DNA of 64,000 nt. It comes from Zonotrichia leucophrys gambelii (Eukaryota; Chordata; Aves; Passeriformes; Passerellidae). This document shows positions 51,235-64,000 of this stretch, piece by piece. The notes below the pieces were generated by a model. It worked only from the letters and a program-made list of their open reading frames with translations. It was not told the DNA's origin and did not search any database. Location of the stretch: contig NC_088175.1 of assembly GCF_028769735.1 (NCBI RefSeq), positions 6,448,001-6,512,000 of the forward strand. The letters run 5' to 3'. Within the stretch, counting starts at the first letter, position 1, and each line of letters starts with the position of its first letter. Position numbers and translations under genes: made by a program.

Positions 51235-54200
51235 GATATATATAGCCTACTGAATATTCTACTTGGCTGGTAGTATGTGTTGAACTTTTGATGTACTCTA
51301 TGAAAGGTGGAAAAAATATGTAAAGTAGTTAAAGTGGTGTTGACTGATGAGTGAGTAGCTCTTAGTAAATGGAGATAGTGTTTTATTCTGCCAAGTGAAG
51401 TTATCCTTTGAGTGGGGCAGGCATTCTGAACCTTTTTTTTTTTTCACTTGGTGTGTGGTCATCCTGAAATGCTTTAGAAATGTCTAGTTTTCTTCTTGTG
51501 AAGCAGATTTGTTTTTCTTTCCCTCTTTCTTTCTTTTTTTCCGTTTTGGTGGATACTTCATTTTCCTGGTAGGGAGCTGTTGTCTTGTGGATTTTAAGTT
51601 TTTAGAAGTAATATGTGTGTTTGAGCAGGAAAGAGACAGATCCTCAGATGTCAGACACTGGCAAAGCTATTTTGAATATGAGGCTTATTTGAAGATATTT
51701 GTCATGATATTTACGTATTTCATATAAATTAAAAGCCAAGAATAATTTATTATTTAAATTATTAAATAATATTTGGAGAGTAATAATTTTGCTTTCAAAA
51801 CCAGGATCTTTTAAAAATAATTTTCACAAATGCCCACCAGAAATTAACATAGTTCTCATTCCAGTTATAATTAAATTAAACCTCAAAGGAAGCTTTTCAG
51901 AATGTTAAATATATTAGGCTGCCCATAAAAAAATATACACAAATGCATCTGTATTATCTTTTTGCAGATGAAAATCCTATTTTAAAATGTATAGGTCTGG
52001 TCTAAACCCAAGGGTGGGACCTTAGCTACAGAGGGTCATTCCAGATTGCCACACCTGAATGACATTTTTTGTTTGCCTGTTACGTCCAAGAGCGCTGTGT
52101 TATGAGTTGCTCACAGATGGACAAATTGGAAGGCTCTTTCCTCACATCCTAAATGGAGTTCATGTTTGCAAGATATAATTCACCAATGGTTTCCTTTTCA
52201 AGAGCAGAAATTAAATCCGTCATCACTGGAAAATGCCACAGTTATGAAAGTTCCATCCAAATGGAAAGAAACATAGCAAATGGGCTATAAGGTTGTCAAG
52301 AGTACTGGAGAGCCTCTTCTATGGGAAAAATGAGATTGGTATGTTTATCTTAGTGATACAGAGGATGAGAGATTTAAAACCTGTCCCTCAGTGCTCATGG
52401 GAAGAGGCCATTTCAGGCTATTTCAATGAAAGGGGAGATGAGTACATGCCAGTTCTGATGATGATTCTGCTGTGATGAACAAGAAAATGCTAGTGGTCAG
52501 AGCTTTCAGATGACAGTCTTCGTAACCTAAAGATCACAACCCATGTCCAAGCCCTATTAGTTTGTTTATGGGGCCTATGACAGTCCTAAAAAGGTATGTT
52601 CAACTTGCTTCTGTAATGTGTAAAAACATGGATTTGCTGTCCTAAAGTGCCCCTTCCCATCCTCCATCCTTATAATAACTTGCAACATATGGAGATGTAC
52701 TTTATTTATCTTTATTTTTAAATAAAGATTTCAGAGTGTTCGTGTCCTCTTTACTTTCTAAGACAGTTTTACACGGGAGTTTAGTAAACCTTCTAACATT
52801 AGAGGCTGATGGCCAGCTCAATGACCAAGCAGAACAAAGGTGGAAACCTCAGACAAGGTTAGGAGAGTTATTACTAAAAAATTGAATCTCTACATGAGTC
52901 TAAGAAATAAGTGCAAACTGACTCTAAAAATTAGAAGACAACTCTCTGAATACCACTGCAAATGCCACTGGCAAGAGACACGTCTCTAAGCTGTCTTCAG
53001 ACTCCAGAGTAAATAAATAAAATATTTCAGAGAGAAGAGGGTTGTATATGTTGGCTGTATTTCCTGACTTTGTGTGTAAAACCGAGCACGATTCGAACTT
53101 CCACTAGGTAAAGACACTGACACAAGAAACTCATTTAAACTGGTCAAATTCTAACAAACATTTTCTGTGAAATTTTGGTGAGGTGGAGTTTGCCAGAAGT
53201 TTTTCCAGGAATTAACAACCTCCAAAGACTGCAAACACTTTTTCTTCTGAACATCTCTAGCCAGAATCTTTCTCCAAAACTCATAAAGCAAGAACTTGAG
53301 AAAACCTGCCTGAAAAGCAGTCTGCTTTGTAGAAATATAGTAAGAACTTGCCAATCTTTGAAGCCAGAGAGAACCTAAATAAAGGCAATGAAGACTTTGC
53401 ACTCATTCTGCTTCCCAAGCACTATGGAAGAAAATGAACAAGTTTTAAACAATCCACTGGGGGACTTGACCTTTTCCTACACTCCCTCTTCTTCTTCTTC
53501 CAACCTCTTGATTTCTCTACAGGGAAGTCATATAAATGGCTGATCTTGGTTCATCTCTATTTAAACTTTGGGCCTCTCTCCCTCTCCTTTGGGCCTCTGT
53601 ACCTACTCCCTTTCCCCACTCCTAGCCCTTGGTAATCAAAACTTAGCTTATACTCATTCCAACTCACCCCCCAAAGTCAAACAAATAAAACACCCACATT
53701 CAGTATGAGATCACATTACTTGGTGTTGTTGGTTCTGGTGTTACCTTACACTTTCAGGTGGTCACTTATCTCTTTGTAGCACTTTGAAATGTTCTGTTGG
53801 CCGATTGACTCAGTGCTACAATTCTTGCTCATTTCCAGCAAGCCTAATGGATGAATGGCACTGAGCACGTGATCTTGGAAGATATGCACTTGCCAAGATC
53901 TGTGGCAAGAATCAGCTCTGTATAAATCTTAAGAGGCAAAGTTGGTCTGTATTTTGTTTTTGTTGTTGTGATTTTTTTGTTTTTGTTTTTGGGGTTATTT
54001 TTAACATGAGAAGGAATTAAACATTATTTTTAAACAAAAGAGATTTTAACTTTAGACACTGCCTGTGCATAGTCTCAATAAGGACAAAGGTTGTGAGAAA
54101 TGGGATGACATTTTGTTGCATAATTTTAAATTGAATGAGATTTACATATATTTTTGTTAAAAACAATGCAAGGAGCATGCATTCTTGGAGGAGATTAATT

Positions 54201-57200
54201 TGTCAAAAGTTCAAATACTTGGCGAGCACAACTACGTTAGATGTCCAGTCAAATTTTTAAAGAGGCAGTTATCTAAGATAAGATGGTCATTTGTGCCTAT
54301 GCAGTTGTTCATGTTCTCTTGACTTTGTAGAGCTTAAAATTTTACCCCCATCTCAGAACACCTGACCTTTGGCATGCTTTGATCATACTTTCAGAAGTCT
54401 TACTAAAGAATGGTTAATTCTGTGGTGCATGAAATTTGCACAATACTAAGTTCATTTTTTCTTAATGGAACACATTTTTACTATTTTGCAAGCCATTCGC
54501 AAGTTATTGCTTCATGGTTGGTTTTAAAATACAGTTAGGAAAATCAAAACAAGTCTTGATTACAAATTAATTATGCAGTGAAATAAATTAAAATACAAAA
54601 TAAAATGAAGTAGCTTTCAAGTGAAATGTTTAATCAGTTTCAAGTGTTCTGAAGGGAAATGATAAATGATATAGCACCTTTTACAGAAAGTCTTAAATAT
54701 GTTAAAAATTTTGTAGACTGTAGCTGCATAAATAGTTACAGTTAATTTAAAACAGCTTTCAAAGTACTACAGCAAGATAGGTTTTGGCGAAGCATACTTG
54801 AATAGAAAGAGGGTTCTATTTTTTCTCCCTTTTTTTCCTTCTTTGCCTGCCATCCCTATAGCTTGTATCTAACTCTGGTTTGTCATCAAATCGTGTATGA
54901 CAGAAGTCTTGACCTGTTGGAATGATATTCCTGAACCAGAGTTCTGTCCGTAGGCATCTTCAGATCATCTGGACTCCTGACCACTCAACTACAGCGCACT
55001 CAGGCACAGCCTTGCCCTCAGCTAGACCTATGACTTCATTGCACCTGACAGGAACCTTAGTCTATTTGTCCATGTGTTACTGAATTCTTTGTCCCAGTTA
55101 GAGGTTCTCTCGGATAAGGATGGCTTTGGTTTCTCATTGGTACTATTTCAAACATAATGTGATTTTGATCCCTTTGAACCATAGTTATAAAATTAATAAT
55201 GGTAATAACAGGAGGAACATGAATAGAGGTGTATCTGATAGGTAATTACTGTGGGCAGACATGGGACCTTCCTTTATTTTCTGTTGAAGTTAATTTTAAT
55301 ATTTTTCATCCTCAAGTATTTTTTCTGCCATTATTCTAGGAACTATGTACTTTATCTCCAGTCAAGTATCAATGGTTCTAGGCTGCTCTGTGGAACAGAC
55401 AATTCACAATCTAAGCAGCAGGAGGATCAACATTCAAGGACTGTCCTGAAGCACAAAGCTATAGGATCACTGCGTGTCAGAGTTACATCCCTGATGGTCT
55501 GAGTTCTGTGCCAAAATCCAGTTCAAGACTAAGAAACAAATAACAGTTCCAAAAGAAAACTGTTCATATCCTCAGGAAGCCTGGAATCCCTTTGGCCTAC
55601 CATAAACACTTCTATTCTACCAGCAGATGACAAAGATTTTTCTTGTCTTTATCATGAACAGATAAACGTTAACTCCAGTCAAGATTTTTTCCCATATTCC
55701 TTCATTTCCATTTCATTTATTAAACTGTTCTCAAAAAGTTGTGCTACTTTGCAGTTTAAGACTACTTGATGCCAGCCACTGAAATGTGGATTATGTGTAT
55801 GATAAACTTGAAAGAATTCTATGTTTTGACATCATCTTGTCTATATTGAATACCTAAGTAGTAAATACCTGCAGTATAAACATCTCTAATTTCCTTTTAT
55901 TCAGTGCATATTGCTGAAATATGCACTTTCTGTCATTTAGTCTTAAAGATGAAGTTCTTTCATTCAAGTCCCTTTGTGGTAAATCTTTACAAAACCTCCC
56001 AAATTCTGTCAAAAGCAGGAACTCGAAATTGCAGTTAAAATTTGTTACAGGTGCCAGCAAATATCTCCTAAATGAAATTAAGGATATGGCATGCCTTCAG
56101 AAGAAATGAATTCTAAGACCAATTCTATCAATTGAATCAATCAATTTTCTTTAAAACAACCTTGTACCAGAGATCTGAATTATCTGTGGGACTCGTGAGA
56201 GTTTGATCAGCAGCTGTGCTGGGGAGCTTAGCCCCAGAACACATCAGAATGACCACATATTTCATCGCCTTTTCGATCAAAGGAAAACACTCACTTATTT
56301 GACGTCGCTTTCCCACAATAATTGCATGTTAGAGAAAAGCAAACCAAAGCATCTGATGCCCTAAGTGAATAGGCACAATCAAAGGACAGAACAAACAACG
56401 TAACATGCCGTTCCACCTCAAATGCTCTTGCTTCCCTCCTTTGCTCTTTTACTCCTCCAAAATGCCTTGGAACATAACCATCATTGCACACTAAAATGAT
56501 TCAGAGAAATTTTCACCAAACAAGGAATAAATTATGAGGACCCACAGTGAGAGTGCCTATGTTATTTCATCCTGTGTGGTGACATGCACTATGGCCAAAC
56601 ATGTCAAACAGTTATCTCAGAATTTTAAACTCAAACAGAACTGATGTCTATGTCTCTGAGTATCTCCCGTCTCTTTGACTGAATTTCTTTGAGTTATTTC
56701 AGTTATTCAGTCTTTGTATCTAATCTGGATTTCTTGTAGATTATAGAGCTACTTTATGTAGAATTTATATAGCCACATACGTAATATTTTAGGTTTTAAT
56801 GGCCAGGTGACCCTTGTGTTACATTTCCCAAGGAGTCTCTGAAGAGTTAAGAGCTCTGGCGTTGTCTGCAGCTCAGAGGAAAGGCTAGCCATGGATTCCA
56901 GCATTGCTTTTTATTATGTTGCAGCTGTACTGCACTCAATTCTACTTGGACAAATTCCTGAACAAGAATCTATTTCCCTCACTTCACTTTTGGAATAAGT
57001 ACTGTTTTGGTTTTTGGCTCAGCTTTGAAGCAATGTTCTTTTTGTCAGTATTGAAGGAATGAAGGGTATATTTAAAGAATAAACTTGGGATGTGTTTGGT
57101 GATTTTGATTTAGGGTGTAGGAATAAGGTTCTCAAGGGATGGAAAATTTGAATTCTAAAAATAATGAGTATCTAAAGTTTAGTGGAGGTATTATTATTAC

Positions 57201-59262
57201 ATTGACTCATATGGTCCTTGCTTGATTTAGTTGTCTGTTTAGGAACAGGGAATTTGTTTACAATGCAACAATATTTATAGCAGTTACAATTTATAAGCAC
57301 TCTATTCCAGTAGCTATTTAAATAAAATTATTAAAATTCAAATATAATATGTTGGTTGTCATACCTAGAAAATCCATTAGCCAGAGTTTAGTTTACTGCA
57401 GTTTTTAAACACTGATGCAAAATCACTCATTCACTTGTGTGATTTTTAACTGGGTGCAAAACCTGAATAAATTAAGTTTTCTGAATATGTAGGTCACTTT
57501 AATCTACCCATAGACTATTTTAAGAAGACAGTTCTTGACTGCCATTTCCTCTTTGAGTCCTCAACAGAGTTAAACCTCAAGATGCATGAGATTTGATGTT
57601 TCTCAAAACATTTGATGTTTTGATTTAATAGGACATCTATAGGTTGCTTATCCCGTCCAATCCCTGTGCTAAGAACTGTATTAGCTCCATGGTCCCAAGA
57701 GGCACTCTACAGCAGAGTCAGGTTTTGGATCTCAGCATTTCCTTTGTTAAATAGTAACGTGGAGAGAAAACAGCAGTGCAATACAATTGTAGCTTAAAGT
57801 TACCACTTTGTTCATTGCCTACAGGCATTTACATATATTTAATGGTATGCTTCAGTGCTGGGTGAAGGTAATTCATACAGCAGAACAAAATCTTCCAAAG
57901 AGGTTGGCCAAGAGCCTTTCTTCAGTTGCACTGTGGCTTGCAATTATGGAGAGAAGAAATTTTGACAAAATGGCAAAAAATAAAGTAGACCCTAAACCAG
58001 AAAAATCAAAGGGAACAAAGCTCATTTTCTAGCAGTGCGAATTATTGATCACTCCTGCCCATAATGGATAAAAAGTTATTTCAGATTTCCTTTGGAAAGG
58101 TCAGCTTTCAGAATTAAATCATCTTTTGGTTGATGCCAGTAACTAATCAGACAAAGCCCTTAGCAGAAGGTGTGAAACAGGCTTTTCATGAGAGACTCTA
58201 CACACCTCTGCTTGTAAGAACAAGTATACATTGACCAATGACTTTCACTGGTGTGTTTGAAGACAAAGTTTTGGGCAATCAGCTAATAGCAGGTCAAGCA
58301 ACAACTCACTCCACACAGGCTGGCCCTTTGCATTGCAACACCTGTGCAAATTAGGAAGCACTCCCTACCTTGAGCCACACGATGCCAATCCCTCACCCGC
58401 GTTTATTCAAAGAGAGGTATTTTGGTCTGCAAGCACAGTCGCAGTTTCAGCAATCCCCTTTTCCCTCTTTCTCTTACAAAACCATTAATTTGTATTATCT
58501 TCACTTAAATTATGTCGTTTTCCAGGAAAACAGAACATTTTATCTCTTTCTAAATCAGGAAAATAAGAATTTGTTACTGTATCCCTAATCTGACCAATGC
58601 TGCTAAATTGGTCAATTTATGTACCTTTTTGCTCTCTTAAACACACTTTCTTCCCAGAAACAAGACTTTTTATAGTAAAAGAGCACAAAGCAAATGGTTC
58701 ATTCCACTTTCCTGCCTGATAAGATTTTGCATTGAGCACATTTAAAATACTCTTTTATTGCTCTATGGTAGATTTTAGACAAACACGTTTATTTTTGTAG
58801 TGATCAAAGAGATATGGATACGTTTGTCATCTGTTACAGATCTAGAGGCAATAGAAGGAAGACTCCCCAAATCACATTTCTGCCCAGTTATGTATTCTTG
58901 GCTAGGTTACAGCTAAGGGGCCCTGGTCTGGCAGAAGTGACACTTTCATATACTCAACTTCATGACCACAAACAACAATAGGATGAAATGAAAAGGTCTG
59001 CTCTCCAGGTGCCAAGCTAAGCATAAATTTTATACTTCAAGTCCTGAAAACTTCACTGAGAGCTAGCTGAGTGTCCTGACTCTTCGTATTATTGAATATA
59101 AAGTTCAGTGCAAATTTTGCCACCTGTGACTGACCTGTGGATGGCAGGTCAAATAATGGAGTGTATGCACTGGGAGTATGGCGTGAGAAAGCCTGAGGGA
59201 AATTGCACTGCCTCCTGAGAATGGTGAAAGGACAGGCTTAGAAAGCAAGGGGACTCTGAATT
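51233..59262. other. AT-rich non-coding DNA, no gene seen
   Basis: Eight kilobases without a recognisable gene or transposon. A C/T-rich patch lies at 53.46-53.64 kb, where the phrase TTTGGGCCTCT occurs twice. Open frames are 83 codons or fewer and several overlap on opposite strands (53151-53402 with 53175-53378; 55854-56060 with 55921-56109). Confidence 0.6.
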
Positions 59263-59284
59263 GCCAGTATGTAGCCAGTATGTA
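59263..59284. repeat. 11-bp perfect tandem duplication
   Basis: GCCAGTATGTA occurs twice back to back. Probably a slippage product. Confidence 0.7.
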
Positions 59285-61214
59285 GGAAGATGAACCAAAA
59301 TGGCACTTTTTAACATTCTTTTCCCTTTCTGTATAAGGATAGGAACTAGGCACTCAGTCAAGACTTCAAATAACCCTTGTTCTACATTCAGGTAACTCTT
59401 TTACTTGTTTTTTTTCTGATAGCCCCATATCTGAATAGTGCAAAGACTGATGTTGGAGAAGCACCTATTTGATTCACTGTTTATGTGATGATGATGGCAT
59501 GGGAGTATTTTAGAAATCACACCATACATCTTGGGTCACAGGACTGGGAGCATGTTTATGAATATGTCTTCAAATAAAGAGATATTCATTGCATAAGATA
59601 CCATACATGCCCCAAGCTGCTTAAGAGTTGGAAAAGTAGAATATTTTGCATCTGGATAAGGAGCCAAATTCACAGTATGAGATAGTTATCATATATAAAA
59701 TTTCAGAGAGATCAAAATATCTACCCACATGCTTATTTTCAGAGCATGGTTATGAAATATAAGCTGTCTTCACTATCTTTTTTGTGTTGCAGTGTGTGCA
59801 TGTCTTTTATAAATTTCTAACCTATTTTTTTATACTGGAAACATGACTTTTAAAAATGACAGAGAAGTTTCCCTTTTTTTTAATTTCAGGAAATATATGT
59901 CTTTAAAAGCAGATTTATATTGGTCCCATTATTCAAAACATTAAAGACCTCAAAAGCTTTGAGAAATTCTGTTTAAAAAGCTGCCAGTAAAATGAGTTTC
60001 ATAACTAATATCAGCTTTGATACGAATAAAGCTGTTGAAGACACTGCCAATCATTCATTCTCCTCCAGTTCAAATGTAGATCTTTAGAGGGATGACATCT
60101 CACTACACTGACATCTGGAACATAGCAACAAAATGCTGCTGGCTCAGAGAAACAGGAGCAACATGCAATATTCATTGCCAAATGTCACTTAGCAACATAA
60201 CGTGTAGAGGGGAGGAAAACTCACATCAGCCATACCCTACCTCTCCAAACAAACAAAAGCTCCTTGTAAGACATATTTTGAAAAGGCAAATTATATCATT
60301 ATGCTACCTAGGAAAATTTTCTGTTCAAAATACACGGAACAGAAGGGATCAGAATACAAGTTCTGATTCATTCCATCAGAGAATGGATACAAGATAGAGT
60401 TACCCTTTGCATTGCAATGACAGCTCCCCCAGCCCCTTGGAAAAAGGATGTTCTGAGTTAAGAGGTGCAGCTGCATAAACTCTCTGGAATATTATTGAAC
60501 TGTTGTTTAACTTAAGTTATATAATTCCAAGGTTATATATCAGCCAAGTAAAGATCTTTGGATCTCCATTTCTTTTCTTACGTGCCCAGTTGCCACCCTT
60601 TCCTCCTGTGAGTGCCTATATATTTTTGTCCTCTCTGACTGTGTAAAGAGCCTAAAATTCTGAATGGACCACTGCATCCATGTGCCAAGCACAGTACAGC
60701 AGTTTGGAGGAGAATTTCTGTAGTTTTTAAAAGTAACAGAGTTGCATCAATGTGTTTCTTAGCCTAAGTAGATTCATTATTTTGATTTGGATTTTTACCT
60801 GAAAAATAAAAAAATAAAAAAAAAAAAGAGAAAAAGGTATAAAACACAGCAAAAAATTACCCAAGGAGGATATGCAAAAGCAACCAAACACTTACATGCA
60901 TTTTCTACCAGATATTTTTCAAAACTGTATCTCTTCTATCTTGCCTTGGGCTTAGGCATCTTTGCAGGAACTGTGAAGAAGACAAGAAGTTGGTTTGCAG
61001 AGGATCAATAACAAATACTTGTAAAAGGTTGGCCATTAAAAGTGGCAAGAGTTACAAAGTGTTACTACTGACAACAGTTTGAGGTTTTATTATGTTTGTT
61101 TAGGGATTTATCCTACATAATGATGTCACTTCAGTCTTCCTATTTGGAAAAAAACCCATAGGTTTATGCTGAAATAAAAGTCCCAGTTATCCAAAGTTGA
61201 GGCATCGCTAACAC

Positions 61215-61230
61215 AACATGATATCATGTT
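61215..61230. repeat. 16-bp perfect palindrome
   Basis: AACATGATATCATGTT is its own reverse complement. Small cruciform potential or a symmetric protein-binding site; function unknown. Confidence 0.8.
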
Positions 61231-61872
61231 AAAGCACAAGAGAACCTTCAGGCCTTGCAGAGATTGGATGCAAGTAACCTAAAGAAGCAGTAATAATAAC
61301 ATCTGGTAGCAACTAGGGGCTTAGCAGTTAAATGTTTGTGAGAAAGATCTAGAAACCCCTGTCCAGTGCAAGAGGACTACGTGCTGTCAATGCAAAACAG
61401 TTACTAAAATACAAATGTACAGTGCTGCATTGGGAATTTGCAAAATGTTAGACAAGTTTCAAAGTCATTGACAGAACATCTTTGGGAAATATTAGTTTGA
61501 GTGCTCTATTCAAATCTGGAGAAATTTTTTCAAGACTGATGAAGAGGAACAATGAAGAAAATTATTAGTGAAGGAACTGAAGGAATATGGAATGGTAAAC
61601 AACAATTTTAAAACTATTTTGGAATACCAAAAAATAATTGAGAAATTTTGCATTATAAACTTTAATTTGAAATTACAAGAGAAGTGAATTAACTTAAAGT
61701 TCTGCAGCAGCATAATTGTGGAAAAAGCTTAATTGATGGTATGTTGGAGGATGATCTCTTTCTGAAATGTGAACTTTGATAAGAACACAAGACTTTCCTT
61801 TTGGTTGTAGTAGTCATGCCTGAACCTCACAATAGTAAGTAACACAATAGCTTTCTTAATTAAGGAAGGTGT

Positions 61873-61895
61873 AAATTTTGTCAATGACAAAATTT
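61873..61895. repeat. 23-bp palindrome with a single central base
   Basis: AAATTTTGTC (61873-61882) and GACAAAATTT (61886-61895) are exact reverse complements, separated by AAT whose outer bases also pair. Another palindrome, CTTAATTAAG, ends about 8 bp upstream (61855-61864). Confidence 0.8.
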
Positions 61896-63639
61896 GTTCA
61901 TTACAGTTTGGCAATCATCCACATTTCCTAATTTTATGAAAACTCTCATATGATTGTTTTGTCATTGTCAACAGAAACCAGGTCAAAAAGTAGAAAGAAA
62001 AGCTAAATGCTATCATGACCTTGAAATTTTATTTACTGAAAACAGGGCACTCCTGCTGAAGGACTTTGTATTAATAGTACATTTTCTGAAAAGCTGCATT
62101 TCACATATGTGTCCATCAGTTCTTGCCCAGATCATACAGATTTATCAAGTGGAATTTCATAAAAGCAACACTGAATAAATCACTACCTTAATTAAAGGAT
62201 GAGCATGAGGTGAAGACCCTGGCCCTAAAAATGTCTCAGCTTGTGTGAAGAGGGGATCTGGTCCCATACAAACAGTTTGTGTTCAAGTTTTAGGCCTATT
62301 TTAAACCCAGAAAGAAACATCTGTGTGGGGAACTTTCACATAATTTTCTCAAACAAAAGAACAAATTCCCATTTCTTCAGGGACTGAAAACAGGGTTACC
62401 CACAGTATTTACTCCAGTACAGTTGCTGTCCTGGGCCTTTAAGTGCCATTGGATATTCACATTGCACTACCTGAGTCTCATTTAGTTCTCTACTTTGGTA
62501 ATGTCTTTTGGCACATATCAAATATTAAATCTGCTATTTCTTCCTTCTCTTACTGGTTTAAACACTCATTCATAGGCAAGAAAATGCTGAAGGATAAATT
62601 TTTGAGAGAATCTCAGTAAACACACAAGAAAATAGATTCTGATTTTTCATGACTAGCAAATACATTAGCACAGTGATCAAATTTTCTGGTGGGAAAAATA
62701 TCCAGTTGAATGGAAGTTTTTTAAGACCTTTTTTAAGTGTCTATATCAATATTACTTCTGAACTTTATTACATATCAATTAAATATCAGTCTCAGAAGTC
62801 TGTGAGTCCCTGAGATTCTTTAGAAATTAATTTGTTAGGAGAACGGACTCTTAGAAAAACAAAAACAATGGCCAAATTGAGATAAATTGTTTCATAGATA
62901 CTTTGAGGCTCTGCAATGATCGATCATACTCCGGGCTTATATAAACTTATTTTCCAGCCTAATAAGAACTTGTAGAATGTGGTGGGCACAAAAGACAACA
63001 TAAGATATTTTCTTTGGATGGTTACTTGCCATGTGATGAGGATCAAGAAATACTTCAACAAATAGTGTGGGAAGGTCTACTAGATAAAAGTCTATGGATG
63101 CAATTGGATAGTCACCTGAAAATAATTTGTGAATGACCAAACACTGCAGATGAGACCCAGAAATTTGAGCTTCTTGGCCATTGTTTGTAAGGGCAGTCAC
63201 AGTGATGAAGTAAAGATTTTCTTAAGAAATATGGTCTTCCAGAATTGTTTCAGGTTCAATTCTAGTTCTTCTCATTTAATTTTTTTTATCTTCTTCAACT
63301 TTACCTCAAGGGGTTGATGTCCCTTAATGATAAGTTAGGAGTTTAATTTTAAAATATAACCCTCCATCCCAGTATATTAAGAGTATACTGAAAGTAACTG
63401 AGTATACCACTGAGCATAGCAGTTTCATTCTTTAATGTTTTCACTGTGTTGAAGTATTTGTTGTGAATGGTAAGAATTAAATATAATATTATGTCAGGAT
63501 GCCTGAAGGGTCTTTGTGATCTCCTTTAAGGAGAGGCTGTAGCTTCTGTGTTGTAGTAATGCAGTGTCCTGCAGAGGTTTTTGCACACTCATCATAACAC
63601 TAAGAGTGATCAAAGAACGGGCATATCTGAATTGCCTGG

Positions 63640-64000
63640 CTCTCCTCTCCTCTCCTCTCCTCTCCTCTCCTCTCCTCTCCTCTCCTCTCCTCCTTCCTCT
63701 CCTCTCCTCTCCTCTCCTCTCTCTCTCCTCTCCTCTCCTCTCCTCTCCTCTCCTCTCCTCTCTCTCCTCCTCTCCTCTCCTCTCCCTCCTCTCCTCTCCT
63801 CTCTCTCCTCTCCTCTCCTCCTCTCCTCTCCTCTCCTCTCCTCTCCTCTCCTCTCCTCTCCTCTCCTCTCCTCTCCTCCTCCCCCCTCCCTCCTCTCCTC
63901 TCCTCTCCTCTCCTCTCCTCTCCTCTCCTCTCCTCTCCTCTCCTCTCCTCTCTCTCCTCTCCTCTCCTCTCCTCTCCTCTCCTCTCCTCTCCTCTCTCTC
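63640..64000. repeat. TCTCC pentanucleotide array, cut by the window end
   Basis: 361 consecutive pyrimidines on the plus strand, mostly TCTCC units with interspersed TCTC, TCCTCC and one CCCCCCTCCC interruption (about 63876-63890). The array continues past the window, so its full length is unknown. Like the tract at 47.2-49.1 kb, it is a homopurine-homopyrimidine repeat with triplex potential. Confidence 0.96.

Larger units (their letters stand above)
59285..63639. other. AT-rich non-coding DNA with small palindromes
   Basis: No gene recognised. An A-rich run lies at 60804-60836. Perfect palindromes at 61215-61230 and 61873-61895 are listed separately. Open frames are 101 codons or fewer and featureless. 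Confidence 0.6.

Noticed and set aside
53440..53640. Polypyrimidine-CTACAG followed by a short ATG frame
   Set aside because: The frame is 29 codons of low-complexity sequence built on a local duplication, so chance is the simplest explanation.

Overview
This is nuclear DNA from a vertebrate, almost certainly a bird. The best evidence is a 5'-truncated CR1 retrotransposon at about 50092-50375. It lies in minus orientation and carries the typical avian CR1 3' tail of short repeats close to ATTCTATG. A second clue is a roughly 0.9 kb solo-LTR-like block at 33201-34103 whose layout and wording resemble LTRs I remember from songbirds, so a passerine is my best guess. That guess comes from memory of repeat families, not from a search. 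The DNA is AT-rich, CpG-poor and sparse in interspersed repeats, like an avian gene desert or the inside of a very large intron.

I find no protein-coding gene, rRNA or tRNA that I can recognise. Open frames of 60-155 codons occur on both strands, overlap each other freely, lack recognisable domains and are about what chance gives in 64 kb. Three short segments have some coding or splicing character and are listed with low confidence. They are a 54-residue frame with a strong Kozak context and a hydrophobic N-terminus (46550-46714), a possible 43-nt internal exon (36576-36618), and a CpG-retaining segment behind a very good splice-acceptor-like sequence (33038-33112).

Layout. 1-21.9 kb is unique AT-rich DNA with small tandem duplications, a GC-box/CCAAT pair near 2.2 kb, a CpG cluster at 8.9 kb and a GC-richer pocket at 18.2-18.55 kb. 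21.9-28 kb holds two striking inverted repeats: a perfect 17-bp-stem hairpin at 21947-21989, and a 118-bp near-perfect palindrome at 27748-27865 with a 49-pair stem whose only imperfections are three G-U-type pairs. Between them, 24.3-25.7 kb has repeated motifs and a run of minus-strand open frames that may be a decayed element. 33.0-34.1 kb holds the candidate conserved segment and the LTR, which accounts for the only CpG-rich stretch of real size. 34.1-47.2 kb is unique AT-rich DNA with one poly-T/TTTGG block. 47237-49071 is an unbroken 1.8 kb pyrimidine tract passing from TTTCC pentamers to TTTC tetramers. It produces two spurious 600-plus-codon open frames. 49.1-63.6 kb is unique DNA with the CR1 copy and a TA microsatellite. 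A second pyrimidine array, TCTCC, starts at 63640 and runs off the window end.

No genes can be shown to work together here. The notable content is structural: inverted repeats, triplex-prone mirror repeats and a retroviral promoter/polyadenylation unit.
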